Notes: generated by a model not told the origin, from the sequence alone. A stretch of DNA of 54,745 nucleotides from an uncultured Bacteroidales bacterium (GCA_903911085.1 CAIWCC010000106.1:1-54745), one strand, 5' to 3'; positions 6,061 through 16,038 are shown, counted from the first letter of the stretch. Numbers and translations: made by a program.

Positions 6061-8046
6061 ATGACAATTATATACCAAAAAGAAGATTTCCTTTACACCT
6101 TATTTCCTGAACTTGCCAATGGCAACGACGATCTGATAATCAGTACTCTTACTGCTTATTACAGCTTTGGTACTTATAAACCTACTGTAGTAATATCCGG
6201 TGATATTATTTGCATCGAAATTGATACCATAAGCATTCAGAAACACGAAGCCGATTACCGACGAGTGGTTACATTGTGCGAAAAAGGAAATTATGCCACT
6301 GCCAAACCCATCCTGACTAAACTTATTGAACAAAATCCCACCAATTCGGAATATTACCGCATAATGGGACAAATACTTTCCGACGAAGGTAACCAGGAAG
6401 AAGCCATTAATTGCCTGATAGATGCCCTGCGCTGGGATGCAAATAATAACTGGGCACTTACCATGATGGGCAATATTTTTGCCAACTACAAAGCCGACTT
6501 GCCAACGGCAATGAAATACTATCAACGGGCTATAGAGTTGCACCCCGAAGATTATACTACCATTTACAATGTGGGTGCGTTGCATTTCAAAGCGGGCAAT
6601 TTCGTCGAAGCCAAAAAATACCTGTATCAATCGCTCAGTATCAACAACACTTACCCAAACACGCATCATGTGCTTGCACTGATGGCAATGGCCGAAAAAG
6701 ATTTAGCATCCGCATTTTACAGTGCCACACAAAGTTTGCGTTACAATAAACGGCAGGATGAACTGTACCGCAAAACGCTTTCGCTTATGGTGGATGCAGC
6801 GCAAAAACTGATTCAGACCGACACAGGAAGAACCACTTACCGTAACTTTCGGAAACAGTTGGAGACAGAATGTGGAAAAACCATCGACATAGTAAAAGAT
6901 ACCACCATCATAACTGCTGCAAAATGTGAATTTGCCGAAGTGCATCACCGCGACCGCCATATTGTGCTCTTCAACCCCGACTACAAAGCAGTGGAACACC
7001 TAATAATGCACGAACTTTGCCATTTGCAATTGGCTACCGAAGCCCGCAAAGCAGGACTTAACAAACTTTTTACCTCCGATGCTACTAAAAGAGCTGCTTT
7101 TGCTAAAAGCATAGAACCAACCGTACAGCGATTGCGAAAAATGCGGTTAGAAGAAACCGAAATCAGCAAATTTGCAAACGGGCTGTTCGATGGCATAAAC
7201 CTGCAAGCCTACAACGCACCCATCGATTTGTTTATCGAAGATATGTTATATAGCTCCTATCCCGAATTACGACCTTACCAGTTTATTTCGCTCAATAATC
7301 TTCTCGAAGAATCGCTTAACGGCATAACCGACAAAGGTATAGTGGAAATTACACCCAAAGATATTTTCTCGAAAAACAAAACCTACAACCTAGTAAACGC
7401 CTTGCAATTAAAGGACTTATACGGCATTGACCTCACAGCCGAATTCCATGCCACCAAAGCTGAATACCAAACGGCAACCGCTTTTTATAGCGAATACATG
7501 GAATACAAAGACGACCGCCAACCAGCCGAGGAATATGAACTGCTGCAACATTGGGCGGACGACCTGAACCTTAGCGCCTATTTTCAACTGGTGGACGAGG
7601 CTACTTTTTACGATGAAAATACGGCTCAGAAATCCATGTCGGATTTATTTGACAAATTCAGTGCACCAACTTCCAACAATTCTGACAATAATGATGATGA
7701 CCAAGAAGCCCTGATGCGCCGCTTCATAGCCACTCAAAAAGCCAACGGTACCAATGCCGATGTGGTGATATACATGGTGGAAGCCCTCAAGTATTTCGAA
7801 AACATGACCGTGGAACAGATTAAAAACATAGCAGTAGCCATTGCCATGCAAGGTGCGCAAGGTTATGACCCACTCAAACAATACAGCGTGGAGGCCATTC
7901 CCAACAAAACCTTCATGGGACTTCAAATTCTATCTTACTACTACGTGAGCTTTGCCCTGGCACTGCCCGACGTACTGATGGAACTGAACCTGAATTACCA
8001 TGAGGAGTTTTTGCTGGCGAAGGGAATGAAAAATGGGGTGAATTAA
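6061..8046 (+). CDS. TPR protein with HExxH metallopeptidase-like domain
   Basis: A 661-aa cytoplasmic protein (no signal peptide). Residues about 75-250 contain four to five tetratricopeptide repeats (NYATAKPILTKLIEQNPTNS, then further helical pairs ending in NP/HP turns). Residues 317-321 read HELCH inside HLIMHELCHL, the zinc-binding HExxH signature with glutamate 318 as catalytic base; E393 in LFIEDML is a possible third ligand. The C-terminal 260 residues are unrecognised and include an acidic Asn/Asp linker near 540-550. It starts 59 nt after structured element C and ends 40 nt before hsdR, so it may be co-transcribed with the restriction genes. A protease or its inactive relative used in defence is plausible; the substrate is unknown. 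Confidence 0.65.
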   Translation: MTIIYQKEDFLYTLFPELANGNDDLIISTLTAYYSFGTYKPTVVISGDIICIEIDTISIQKHEADYRRVVTLCEKGNYATAKPILTKLIEQNPTNSEYYRIMGQILSDEGNQEEAINCLIDALRWDANNNWALTMMGNIFANYKADLPTAMKYYQRAIELHPEDYTTIYNVGALHFKAGNFVEAKKYLYQSLSINNTYPNTHHVLALMAMAEKDLASAFYSATQSLRYNKRQDELYRKTLSLMVDAAQKLIQTDTGRTTYRNFRKQLETECGKTIDIVKDTTIITAAKCEFAEVHHRDRHIVLFNPDYKAVEHLIMHELCHLQLATEARKAGLNKLFTSDATKRAAFAKSIEPTVQRLRKMRLEETEISKFANGLFDGINLQAYNAPIDLFIEDMLYSSYPELRPYQFISLNNLLEESLNGITDKGIVEITPKDIFSKNKTYNLVNALQLKDLYGIDLTAEFHATKAEYQTATAFYSEYMEYKDDRQPAEEYELLQHWADDLNLSAYFQLVDEATFYDENTAQKSMSDLFDKFSAPTSNNSDNNDDDQEALMRRFIATQKANGTNADVVIYMVEALKYFENMTVEQIKNIAVAIAMQGAQGYDPLKQYSVEAIPNKTFMGLQILSYYYVSFALALPDVLMELNLNYHEEFLLAKGMKNGVN

Positions 8047-8086
8047 GAAAGCATACATAACATTTATCCACAAACAATTATATACT

Positions 8087-11000
8087 ATGGCATTTAATGA
8101 GAATACACGCGTAAAAATTCCTGCTATCTTGCATTTGTGCCGTTTGGGGTATACTTATCTTTCGTTGAAAAACGCTCAGTGGGATATCAATACAAATATA
8201 TTCACTGATTTATTTAGCGAAAGTATGCTGAGGATAAATCCTGAGTTGGAGAAAAGTGATATTAAAAAGGTTTTTGAGAACGTATCTCTTGCACTTGATA
8301 ACGAGGATTTAGGACAGGCTTTTTTCAATATGCTTACTGCCACTTCCGGCACAAAGTTGATTGACTTTGCCGATTTCAGTAATAATTCGTTTCATGTTGT
8401 AACAGAGTTGCCCTGCAAAAATGGGGATGAGGAATTCCGCCCCGACATAACGCTCTTAATTAATGGAATGCCTTTGGCTTTTGTTGAGGTAAAAAAGCCA
8501 AACAATCATGAAGGAATACTTCAGGAGCGTGACCGAATCAATGTTCGATTTAAAAACAAGAAGTTCCGCAAATTCATAAATATTTCGCAGGTATTGGTTT
8601 TCTCCAACAATATGGAGTACGACAATGAATCTATTGAACCAATTCAAGGTGCATTTTATTCCACCACTTCCTATTCAAGTGCCAACTTCAACTGCTTTCG
8701 GGATGAGGAAACATTTGATTTAAAAACGCTGTTAAGACCTGAGGATGATACCTTGGAGAACGTGGTTTTAAAAGACAACAATCTTTCCACCATTAAATAC
8801 TCACCGGAGTTTATCACCAACAAAGAACCCAATACGCCCACTAATAAGATATTGACTTCTTTGTTTAGTTATGATAGATTATCAATGCTTTTAAAATACT
8901 GCTTTGCTTATGTGCAAGAGGTCAAAGGGCTTGAAAAGCATATCATGCGTTATCCTCAATTGTTTGCGACCAAAGCAATTGAGCGTACCATTGAAAAAGG
9001 AATCAAAAAAGGCATTATCTGGCACACCCAAGGAAGTGGCAAAACAGCTCTTTCATTTTACAATGTGCAATACCTCACCGATTATTTTCAGCGAAAATCC
9101 GTAGTTCCAAAATTCTATTTTATTGTTGATCGCATAGATTTGCTGGAACAAGCAAAGAAAGAATTCAGCATGCGTGGTTTGGTGGTGAATACGGTAAGTT
9201 CAAAAGATGAGTTGTTGGCAAATTTTAGATTACGGCAAGCCACTCATAACCTATCAGGCAAGCGGGAAATTACAGTGGTGAATATCCAAAAATTCAAAGA
9301 TGATACCGAAGTGTTGAGAGCAAATGATTATGACATTAACTCACAGCGTATTTACTTTTTGGACGAAGTACACAGGAGCTACAACCCAACAGGTAGCTTT
9401 CTGGCAAACCTTATTAATTCCGATAGAGAAGCAATTATTATCGGCCTAACCGGAACGCCACTGATAGCCAACGACAGACGGTCGAAAGATACTTTTGGGG
9501 ATTACATACACAAGTACTATTACAATGCTTCCATAGCCGATGGTTATACCTTGAAGCTGATACGGGAGGACATTGAAACCACTTATAAAATTCAATTACA
9601 ACAGGCATTAAAAGATATTGAGATATTAAAAGGCGATTCGGACAAGCGTGTAGTGTATGCGCATGAGAAATTCACCGAACCTTTGATAGATTATATTGTA
9701 GAAGATTTTGTTAAGAGCAGAATCCGTTTTGGCGACCATACCATTGGCGGTATGGTTATTTGTGATAGTTCAAACCAGGCACGCAAGTTGTTTGAGATTT
9801 TTATCAATAAATACAATCCTTCTCAAAAAGTGGTTGAAACTGTTCAGCCCTATTTGATAGCTGCCGAACCGTCGCCTGAATATGGTACCTATAAGAAAAA
9901 ACAAAAGAATCTGACTGCTTCGCTTATTTTGCACGATGTGGGCAGTAAAGAAGAACGCAAAAAAGAAGTGGAAGATTTCAAAGATGGAAAAATCGACATA
10001 CTTTTCGTTTTCAACATGTTATTGACTGGCTTTGATGCCAAACGACTTAAAAAACTATACATTGGTCGGGTAATAAAAGATCACAATCTGTTGCAAACGC
10101 TAACACGTGTAAATCGTCCTTATAAAAAATTCAAATACGGTTATGTGGTTGATTTTGCCGATATACGCAAAGAGTTTGATGCTACCAACAAAGCCTATTT
10201 TGATGAGTTGAAGGATGAGTTGGGCGATGAAATGCAAAACTACACCAACCTGTTTAAATCGACAGAAGAAATTGAAGAAGAACTCAGAGATATAAAGGAA
10301 AAATTATTTCATTACAATTTAGCCAATGCCGAAATCTTCTCACAGCAAATAAGCTTGATTGAAGACCGTAAAACGGTATTGGATATCAAAAAAGCATTGG
10401 AAAATGCCCGTAACTTGTACAATCTTATCAGGTTGTCCGGTCATTTTGATATGTTGGAGAAAGTGGACTTCAAAAAATTGAATGAGCTGTACAACGAAAC
10501 AACAAGGCATTTGGCTTTGATTAATCTGAAAGAATCGATTCAAAACAATGTTGACTCCACCAATCTGCTGAATGTGGCATTGGAGAATGTTGTGTTTATG
10601 TTCCGCAAAATATCGGAAGCAGAAATGGTTATTGCCGACCAGCTCAAAGATACACTTCGTAAAACCAGGGAAGCATTAAATAGTAACTTCGACCAGACCG
10701 ACCCCGAATTTATTTCGTTATACGAGGAACTCAAACGCTTGTTCGACAAAAAGAACCTCGATGAAATTACGCAAGAGGATATGAAAAACAATATCGGTTC
10801 ATTGCAACAGATTTACGATACGGTAAGCGAGCTTAACCGCAAGAACAACTTGCTGAAAGCCAAATACGAGAACGACAAAAAATACGCTCGCATTCACAAA
10901 CGGATTTTAGAAAATGGTACTGTCTCAAAACGGGAAAGTGAGATTTGCGAAACCTTGTTGGAAATAAAAAAACAAGCTGACGACAAGGTGTTGATAAATA

Positions 11001-11167
11001 CACAAATGCTCAACAATGAAAGCTATTTTGATAAAATGATGATTCAAATGGTGATTGGCAACTTCGGGAAAAGCAAAATTGAATTGAACCCCGAATCAGC
11101 CAAATACATAAATAACTGTTTGGTAAAAGAATACATAAACGAATATCAAGGTAGGTATCAATGGTAG
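8087..11167 (+). CDS. hsdR: Type I restriction enzyme R subunit
   Basis: The 1026-aa motor and nuclease subunit of a type I restriction-modification complex, which translocates unmethylated DNA and cuts it. The N-terminal nuclease domain shows a PD-(D/E)xK core: D120 in RPDITLL, then E134-V-K136 in VEVKK. The SF2 translocase follows, with Walker A at 316-320 (QGSGKT) and DEVH box at 426-429; LTGTPLI and LTRVNRP motifs follow. The C-terminal 300 residues are helical (R-subunit C-terminal domain). Length is normal for the family and all catalytic motifs are intact, so the gene should be functional. It precedes hsdM but is separated from it by 449 bp holding an inverted-repeat element. Confidence 0.95.
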   Translation: MAFNENTRVKIPAILHLCRLGYTYLSLKNAQWDINTNIFTDLFSESMLRINPELEKSDIKKVFENVSLALDNEDLGQAFFNMLTATSGTKLIDFADFSNNSFHVVTELPCKNGDEEFRPDITLLINGMPLAFVEVKKPNNHEGILQERDRINVRFKNKKFRKFINISQVLVFSNNMEYDNESIEPIQGAFYSTTSYSSANFNCFRDEETFDLKTLLRPEDDTLENVVLKDNNLSTIKYSPEFITNKEPNTPTNKILTSLFSYDRLSMLLKYCFAYVQEVKGLEKHIMRYPQLFATKAIERTIEKGIKKGIIWHTQGSGKTALSFYNVQYLTDYFQRKSVVPKFYFIVDRIDLLEQAKKEFSMRGLVVNTVSSKDELLANFRLRQATHNLSGKREITVVNIQKFKDDTEVLRANDYDINSQRIYFLDEVHRSYNPTGSFLANLINSDREAIIIGLTGTPLIANDRRSKDTFGDYIHKYYYNASIADGYTLKLIREDIETTYKIQLQQALKDIEILKGDSDKRVVYAHEKFTEPLIDYIVEDFVKSRIRFGDHTIGGMVICDSSNQARKLFEIFINKYNPSQKVVETVQPYLIAAEPSPEYGTYKKKQKNLTASLILHDVGSKEERKKEVEDFKDGKIDILFVFNMLLTGFDAKRLKKLYIGRVIKDHNLLQTLTRVNRPYKKFKYGYVVDFADIRKEFDATNKAYFDELKDELGDEMQNYTNLFKSTEEIEEELRDIKEKLFHYNLANAEIFSQQISLIEDRKTVLDIKKALENARNLYNLIRLSGHFDMLEKVDFKKLNELYNETTRHLALINLKESIQNNVDSTNLLNVALENVVFMFRKISEAEMVIADQLKDTLRKTREALNSNFDQTDPEFISLYEELKRLFDKKNLDEITQEDMKNNIGSLQQIYDTVSELNRKNNLLKAKYENDKKYARIHKRILENGTVSKRESEICETLLEIKKQADDKVLINTQMLNNESYFDKMMIQMVIGNFGKSKIELNPESAKYINNCLVKEYINEYQGRYQW

Positions 11168-11616
11168 TGACATCACCTTGTAATGACCTCACCCCCAACC
11201 CCTCTCCTTGAGGAGAGGGGAGTAAGACGCAGTTTGTAGCGAGTGTAGGGTTTAAGGAGTAAGATAAATATCGGATTGTTTTTTGGGGCTAAAGCCGAAA
11301 ACTTCTAATCTTTTTTCCTCCAGCTAAAGCAGGAGGCAATTGATTGGCAGTGTGCAAAGAATGAAAAGGAGGCAATTGACTGGAATTAATGATAATTATT
11401 CAAAATAATATAAAAAAACAGGATATATTACATTACCTAAAAAATATATAAACTACGTCTTACCCCCCTCTCCTCAAGGAGAGGGGCTGGGGGTGAGGTG
11501 TAAAAATATGATAGATGCGAAATCGCATAGGTTCAATAGGATTGGGCTTTAGCCCATTCTTCATAAATAAAAAAGATATTGGCTTTAGCCAAAATGATAT
11601 TAAAAATACAACATAC
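11168..11616. other. hsdR-hsdM spacer with inverted-repeat element
   Basis: No gene. It contains the 43-bp inverted repeats at 11187-11229 and 11456-11498, a CCTCC-AGCTAAAGCA-GGAGG hairpin near 11318-11337, and two GGCTTTAGCC-type palindromes near 11540-11595. Such palindromic repeats are common in Bacteroidota spacers. No consensus promoter for hsdM was identified. Confidence 0.7.
11187..11498. repeat. 312-bp element with 43-bp inverted ends
   Basis: The left arm (11187-11229, beginning CCTCACCCCCAACCCCTCTC and ending TAAGACG) is the reverse complement of the right arm (11456-11498) with about two mismatches. Each arm is itself palindromic around CCTCTCCTTGAGGAGAGG. The internal 225 bp has no coding potential. 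It is MITE-like or a pair of opposed REP units; no clear target duplication was found. Confidence 0.65.
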
Positions 11617-13242
11617 ATGGTAACACAAGATTTCACGGTACAAACAAAAGAGCTGATTGATAACCTAAAAGGAGTTTGTACTTCATACGGGTTGGGAAAC
11701 GATGGCAATGAATTTAAAATCATTACACAGGTATTCCTCTATAAATTTATGAATGATAAGTTTGGCTATGAAGTAAAACATATAGATGCAAAACTAAAAG
11801 AATCGGATAATTGGGAACAGGTAATAGCCGGTTATTCCGACAATCAATATGAAATGCTATTGTTGCAGATGAACCCCGACAGTGCCAAGCTGAAACGGGA
11901 ACATTACCTGTCGTACCTCTACAACAAACAAGACGGAGAAGAATTTGCCAAATTATTCGACGATACATTGCGTGATATTGCCATTTTCAACAACGATATT
12001 TTTTCGGTAAAAACTGCTACTGGTGCAAAAATCACCCTGTTCGACGAATTAAGCAATTACATTACCGACAGTTCACAACGCGACAATTTCTGCAAAGCCA
12101 TTATCAACCAGTTGGTAAATTTCAGTTTCGAGAAAATCTTTAGCCAAAAGTTCGATTTCTTCTCTACCATTTTCGAATACCTGATAAAAGATTACAACAA
12201 AGATGGTGGCGGAAAATATGCCGAGTACTATACACCGCACGCAGTAGCCAAAATTATGGCCGCTATTCTGGTAGATGGTCCGGTGAGCAATGTTACGTGC
12301 AATGACCCTTCGGCTGGTTCGGGTACTTTGTTAATGAACTTGGCACATGCCATTGGCGAAGACCGCTGTACTATTTACTCGCAGGATATATCCCAAAAGT
12401 CGAGCAGTATGTTACGACTCAATTTGATTTTGAACAACCTGGTACATTCCATTCAAAATATTATACAAGGCAATACCATACTCGCACCCTATCACAAAGA
12501 CGGTGAGAAACTCAAGAAATTCGATTTCATTGTTTCCAATCCACCATTTAAACTCGATTTCAGTGATTATGCAGCAGACTTGGACAGCAAACAAAACGCT
12601 GAACGTTTCTTTGCAGGAATACCCAATATCCCCAAAAAGGATAAAGATAAAATGTCCATTTATCTGCTATTCATTCAGCACATTATGTATTCTTTATCAA
12701 GTACAGGAAAAGCAGCCATAGTGGTACCCACCGGATTTATTACGGCTCAAAGCGGCATTGAAAAGAAAATACGCGAACGCTTGGTAGAAAAGAAAATGCT
12801 TCGGGGAGTGGTAAGTATGCCGAGCAATATCTTTGCCACTACCGGTACCAATGTGTCCATTTTGTTTTTAGATAAAGCTAATACCAAAGGCGATATTGTA
12901 CTGATGGATGCTTCCAAACTCGGTACTACCGTAAAAGAAGGTAAGAACCAAAAAACGGTACTATCAGACGAAGAAGAACAATTGATTATCAATACTTTTA
13001 ATCAACATAAAGCAGTTGAAGATTTTACGGTGGTGGTTTCGTACGACCAAATAAAAGAAAAGAACTATAGCTTTAGTGCCGGACAATATTTTGAAGTCAA
13101 AATTGAATATACCGATATTACAGCAGAAGAATTTGAGGCTAAAATGAACGGGTTTAAACGCAATTTAGCGTCTCTTTTTGCCGAATCTAAAACCTTAGAA
13201 ATGGAGATTCAGAAACAATTAAACAGTCTGAGTTATGAATAA
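11617..13242 (+). CDS. hsdM: Type I DNA methyltransferase M subunit
   Basis: A 541-aa N6-adenine methyltransferase that, with HsdS, methylates host DNA and forms the core of the restriction complex. The helical HsdM N-terminal domain (about 1-125) is followed by the methyltransferase domain, with SAM-binding DPSAGSGT at 230-237 and catalytic NPPF at 308-311. Both motifs are intact. I place the start at 11617 (MVTQDFTVQTKELIDNLK) because family similarity begins there; the frame is open back to 11515 but that part comes from GGCTTTAGCC repeat sequence. The end overlaps the YhcG-like gene by 8 nt, indicating one transcript with it and hsdS. Confidence 0.95.
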   Translation: MVTQDFTVQTKELIDNLKGVCTSYGLGNDGNEFKIITQVFLYKFMNDKFGYEVKHIDAKLKESDNWEQVIAGYSDNQYEMLLLQMNPDSAKLKREHYLSYLYNKQDGEEFAKLFDDTLRDIAIFNNDIFSVKTATGAKITLFDELSNYITDSSQRDNFCKAIINQLVNFSFEKIFSQKFDFFSTIFEYLIKDYNKDGGGKYAEYYTPHAVAKIMAAILVDGPVSNVTCNDPSAGSGTLLMNLAHAIGEDRCTIYSQDISQKSSSMLRLNLILNNLVHSIQNIIQGNTILAPYHKDGEKLKKFDFIVSNPPFKLDFSDYAADLDSKQNAERFFAGIPNIPKKDKDKMSIYLLFIQHIMYSLSSTGKAAIVVPTGFITAQSGIEKKIRERLVEKKMLRGVVSMPSNIFATTGTNVSILFLDKANTKGDIVLMDASKLGTTVKEGKNQKTVLSDEEEQLIINTFNQHKAVEDFTVVVSYDQIKEKNYSFSAGQYFEVKIEYTDITAEEFEAKMNGFKRNLASLFAESKTLEMEIQKQLNSLSYE

Positions 13243-14254
13243 ACCAATTCAAAATATTTCTGTTGCTTTTTTACACGAAATAAAAACTATTATAGGTCAA
13301 TCCCGCACCAATGCAGTACGCAGCGTAGAGTTTTACAGGGTGGAAATGTATTGGAAATTAGGTGAGCGCATTTTCAAAGAAGAACAGCAAGGAAAAGAGC
13401 GTGCCGATTACGGCTCTTATTTGATTCAGAATCTTTCCAAAGAATTAGAACCTGAGTTTGGCAGCGGGTTTTCTGTCAGACAGTTGGAACGGTGCAGGCA
13501 ATTTTATCGCAATTATCCAATTGCGTCCGCAGTGCGGACGCAATTGAACTGGATGCAATACAAAATGCTTATTTCCATTGAAGATGCCTCAAAAAGAGAG
13601 TATTACGAACTGGAAGCGGTGAAAAATGCCTGGACAGGGCGTGAGTTGGAGCGACAAATCAACTCAAATCTTTTCGAACGATTGCTATTGAGTACCGACA
13701 AAGAAGCGGTGATGGCAATAGCACGTAACGAGCGACTGCCCGAAACGCCACAGGAAATAGTGAAAGACCCCATGATACTGGAATTTCTGGGACTGGAACG
13801 CAAACCGCATTACTACGAAAAAGAACTGGAAACAGCTCTTATCGAACATTTACAGCATTTTATGCTCGAGCTGGGCAATGGTTATTGTTTTGTAGCCCGA
13901 CAAAAACGCTTTCTGATTGAAGACGACGAGTTTTTTGCCGATCTTGTTTTTTACAACCGCCTATTGCGCTGCTTTGTAATTGTGGATATTAAAACCGAAA
14001 AGATAAGCCATAAAGACCTGGGACAGTTGCAGATGTATGTAAACTATTACGACCGACACGAAAAACTGCCAGAAGAAAATCCAACCATTGGGATTTTGCT
14101 CTGTGCCAATAAAAACAACGAAATGGTGAAACTGGCACTGCCCGAAAACAATCAAACCATACTGGCAAGCCAATACAAATTGTATTTACCCACCGAACAG
14201 CAACTGTTGGACGAAATTAAAAAAGAAATGGAAATTGGAGGGATTGAAGTATGA
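13235..14254 (+). CDS. YhcG/DUF1016 family PDDEXK nuclease
   Basis: A 339-aa protein of the YhcG family: N-terminal DUF1016 helical domain (about 10-150, with YWKLGERIFKEEQ and GSGFSVRQLERCRQFYRNYP) and a C-terminal PD-(D/E)xK nuclease-like domain (about 165-325). Putative catalytic residues are D236 (FFADLVFYN) and D251-I-K253 (IVDIKTEK). Members occur often inside type I R-M operons, though their role there is unsettled. The gene overlaps hsdM by 8 nt and hsdS by 4 nt, so it is translated with them. A perfect 14-bp-arm palindrome (13518-13546) lies in frame at about residues 95-104 in the linker after NYP, which looks like an in-frame repeat insertion. Confidence 0.9.
   Translation: MNKPIQNISVAFLHEIKTIIGQSRTNAVRSVEFYRVEMYWKLGERIFKEEQQGKERADYGSYLIQNLSKELEPEFGSGFSVRQLERCRQFYRNYPIASAVRTQLNWMQYKMLISIEDASKREYYELEAVKNAWTGRELERQINSNLFERLLLSTDKEAVMAIARNERLPETPQEIVKDPMILEFLGLERKPHYYEKELETALIEHLQHFMLELGNGYCFVARQKRFLIEDDEFFADLVFYNRLLRCFVIVDIKTEKISHKDLGQLQMYVNYYDRHEKLPEENPTIGILLCANKNNEMVKLALPENNQTILASQYKLYLPTEQQLLDEIKKEMEIGGIEV
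13518..13546. repeat. Perfect palindrome inside the yhcG-like gene
   Basis: CAATTGCGTCCGCA, one central G, then the exact inverse arm. It is translated as PIASAVRTQLN within the coding frame and keeps the frame open. Confidence 0.8.
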
Positions 14255-15543
14255 GTAATTATGATTTCGTAAAGTTAAATCAATTATGCCTCAAAATCAC
14301 CGATGGCTCTCATTATAGCCCGAAAGGGATCAATGAAGGAATTCCCATGTTATCAGTAAAAGACATGTTGGATAATCGTTTTTCTTACAATGATTGTAAA
14401 TTCATATCAACTTCCGATTATCTTGACTTAGTCAGAAGTGACTGTAAGCCACTAGTTAATGATGTAGTAATAGCAAAGGACGGAAGTTATTTGAAATATG
14501 TTTTTGTAATTAAGGAAGAAATTGACCAAGCAATTTTATCCTCAATTGGTATTTTAAGACCAAATTTAAAAAAAATAATTCCTGAATATCTGAAGTACTA
14601 TCTACAAACAAAATCAGTAAAAGAGACGGTTGCAAAGAAATACGTTTCAGGTAGTGCATTGCCAAGAATTATTCTAAAAAACTTTGGGGAGATTGATGTA
14701 GTTTATACTAACATTCTAACCCAACAGAAAATCGCCTCAATCCTTACTTCCTTAGATTCTAAAATCGAACTCAATAACCGCATTAATGCCGAGTTGGAAG
14801 CAATGGCTAAAACGCTGTACGATTATTGGTTTGTGCAGTTCGATTTTCCGAATGCCGAAGGCAGACCCTATAAGAGTAGCGGTGGTAAAATGGATTGGAA
14901 TGTGGAGTTAAATAGGGAGATACCGGAAGGATGGGATTTGGGAGAATTACAAGATATTGCTAACATAAAGATGGGGCAATCACCTCCCGGAGAATCATAT
15001 AATGATGAAGGGGAAGGAATGATTTTCTATCAAGGTTGTACCGATTTTGGAAATCGCTTTCCTACCGTTCGTAAATACACAACTCAACCAACACGTTTTG
15101 CCAAAGAAGGCGATATTCTTTTAAGTGTAAGAGCACCAGTAGGAACTCTCAATATTGCAAAAGAAGATTGTTGCATTGGGCGTGGTCTTTCGGCATTAAA
15201 CAGTAAAGATAATTGCATTGCTTACCTTTTTGGGGTAATGGTAAATTTAAAGCAAATTTTTGATAGACGAAACGTTGACGGAACAACCTTTGGGTCAATA
15301 ACCAAAGACGATTTGTTTTCTTTGAAAGTTGTAAGACCCGACAAAGATATTCTAAAACAATATCACAATATAATCAGTCCTGCTTTTGAGAAGCAAAATC
15401 AAATCGCTCTCGAAAACCAACAACTCTCTTCCCTTCGTGATTGGTTGTTGCCAATGCTTATGAATGGGCAAGTGAAAGTTGGAGAAGATAAGGAATCCGA
15501 AATATCAATGGCTGCAGAGCCAAAAATAAAATATGGGAAATAA
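14251..15543 (+). CDS. hsdS: Type I restriction specificity subunit S
   Basis: A 430-aa DNA-recognition subunit that sets the sequence recognised by both methylation and restriction. It has two target-recognition domains (about 5-150 and 225-385). The central conserved helical region (TQQKIASILTSLDSKIELNN, then AKTLYDYWFVQFDFP) and the C-terminal conserved region (ENQQLSSLRDWLLPMLMNGQ) separate and close them as in normal HsdS. It seems full length. The start overlaps the previous stop (ATGA). A decayed copy of its last 17 codons lies downstream at 16039-16104, showing that a second hsdS end once existed here. Confidence 0.95.
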   Translation: MSNYDFVKLNQLCLKITDGSHYSPKGINEGIPMLSVKDMLDNRFSYNDCKFISTSDYLDLVRSDCKPLVNDVVIAKDGSYLKYVFVIKEEIDQAILSSIGILRPNLKKIIPEYLKYYLQTKSVKETVAKKYVSGSALPRIILKNFGEIDVVYTNILTQQKIASILTSLDSKIELNNRINAELEAMAKTLYDYWFVQFDFPNAEGRPYKSSGGKMDWNVELNREIPEGWDLGELQDIANIKMGQSPPGESYNDEGEGMIFYQGCTDFGNRFPTVRKYTTQPTRFAKEGDILLSVRAPVGTLNIAKEDCCIGRGLSALNSKDNCIAYLFGVMVNLKQIFDRRNVDGTTFGSITKDDLFSLKVVRPDKDILKQYHNIISPAFEKQNQIALENQQLSSLRDWLLPMLMNGQVKVGEDKESEISMAAEPKIKYGK

Positions 15544-15545
15544 AT

Positions 15546-16034
15546 ATGAGAAAGGAAATGAATTACACTAAAGATAAAGCAAAGATTATTATTTCTGATG
15601 CAGGCATAAAGCCGGTAGATAGAAACGCATTTGATGGAAAAGTATTCAATAGTTCCAACTTTAAAATCTACATTTTAAAACATGCAGATGATTATTTGTA
15701 CGTGGGTAAAACCAAACAGAAAATTGGCACGAAGTTTCTACAAGGATTTAGATCCCACAACAAAGACTTAAACGGAGAGAGACAAGCCGGATATGGCGGT
15801 TATAAGTGGATTACTCCCTTTAAAAACACGAATGACATTTTGCAATTATATGTTTTCGATTTGGGAGCTTTATGCAATGGTGAACATACAGAAGCAATTG
15901 AAGCCGAAATCGTATTTGAAATAAGAAAGGCTTCAAATAAATGGCCATTATGGCAAAATGAAATTCATTTTTTCAATGAATACCCTGATGCCAGTAATGA
16001 GGCAAAGGCAATATTAGATGAAACGAGAGATTAA
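15546..16034 (+). CDS. GIY-YIG-like nuclease family protein
   Basis: A 162-aa protein. IYILKHADDYLYVGKTK (about residues 38-54) matches the GIY-YIG core, with FRSH following and the conserved acidic helix EAIEAEIVFEIRKASNKWP (about 117-135) supplying the likely metal-binding glutamate. This small family with the EAIEAE...NEIHF ending is a frequent neighbour of R-M genes; activity on DNA is inferred. It starts 2 nt after hsdS; ATG at 15558, preceded by GAAAGGA, is an equally good start. It lies between intact hsdS and an hsdS remnant, so it probably arrived by recombination at the hsdS end. Confidence 0.65.
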   Translation: MRKEMNYTKDKAKIIISDAGIKPVDRNAFDGKVFNSSNFKIYILKHADDYLYVGKTKQKIGTKFLQGFRSHNKDLNGERQAGYGGYKWITPFKNTNDILQLYVFDLGALCNGEHTEAIEAEIVFEIRKASNKWPLWQNEIHFFNEYPDASNEAKAILDETRD

Positions 16035-16038
16035 TACA

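Noticed and set aside
11515-11616. N-terminal extension of HsdM by 34 residues
   Set aside because: The extension is encoded by GGCTTTAGCC palindromic repeat sequence and has no family similarity; the M at 11617 begins the conserved region.
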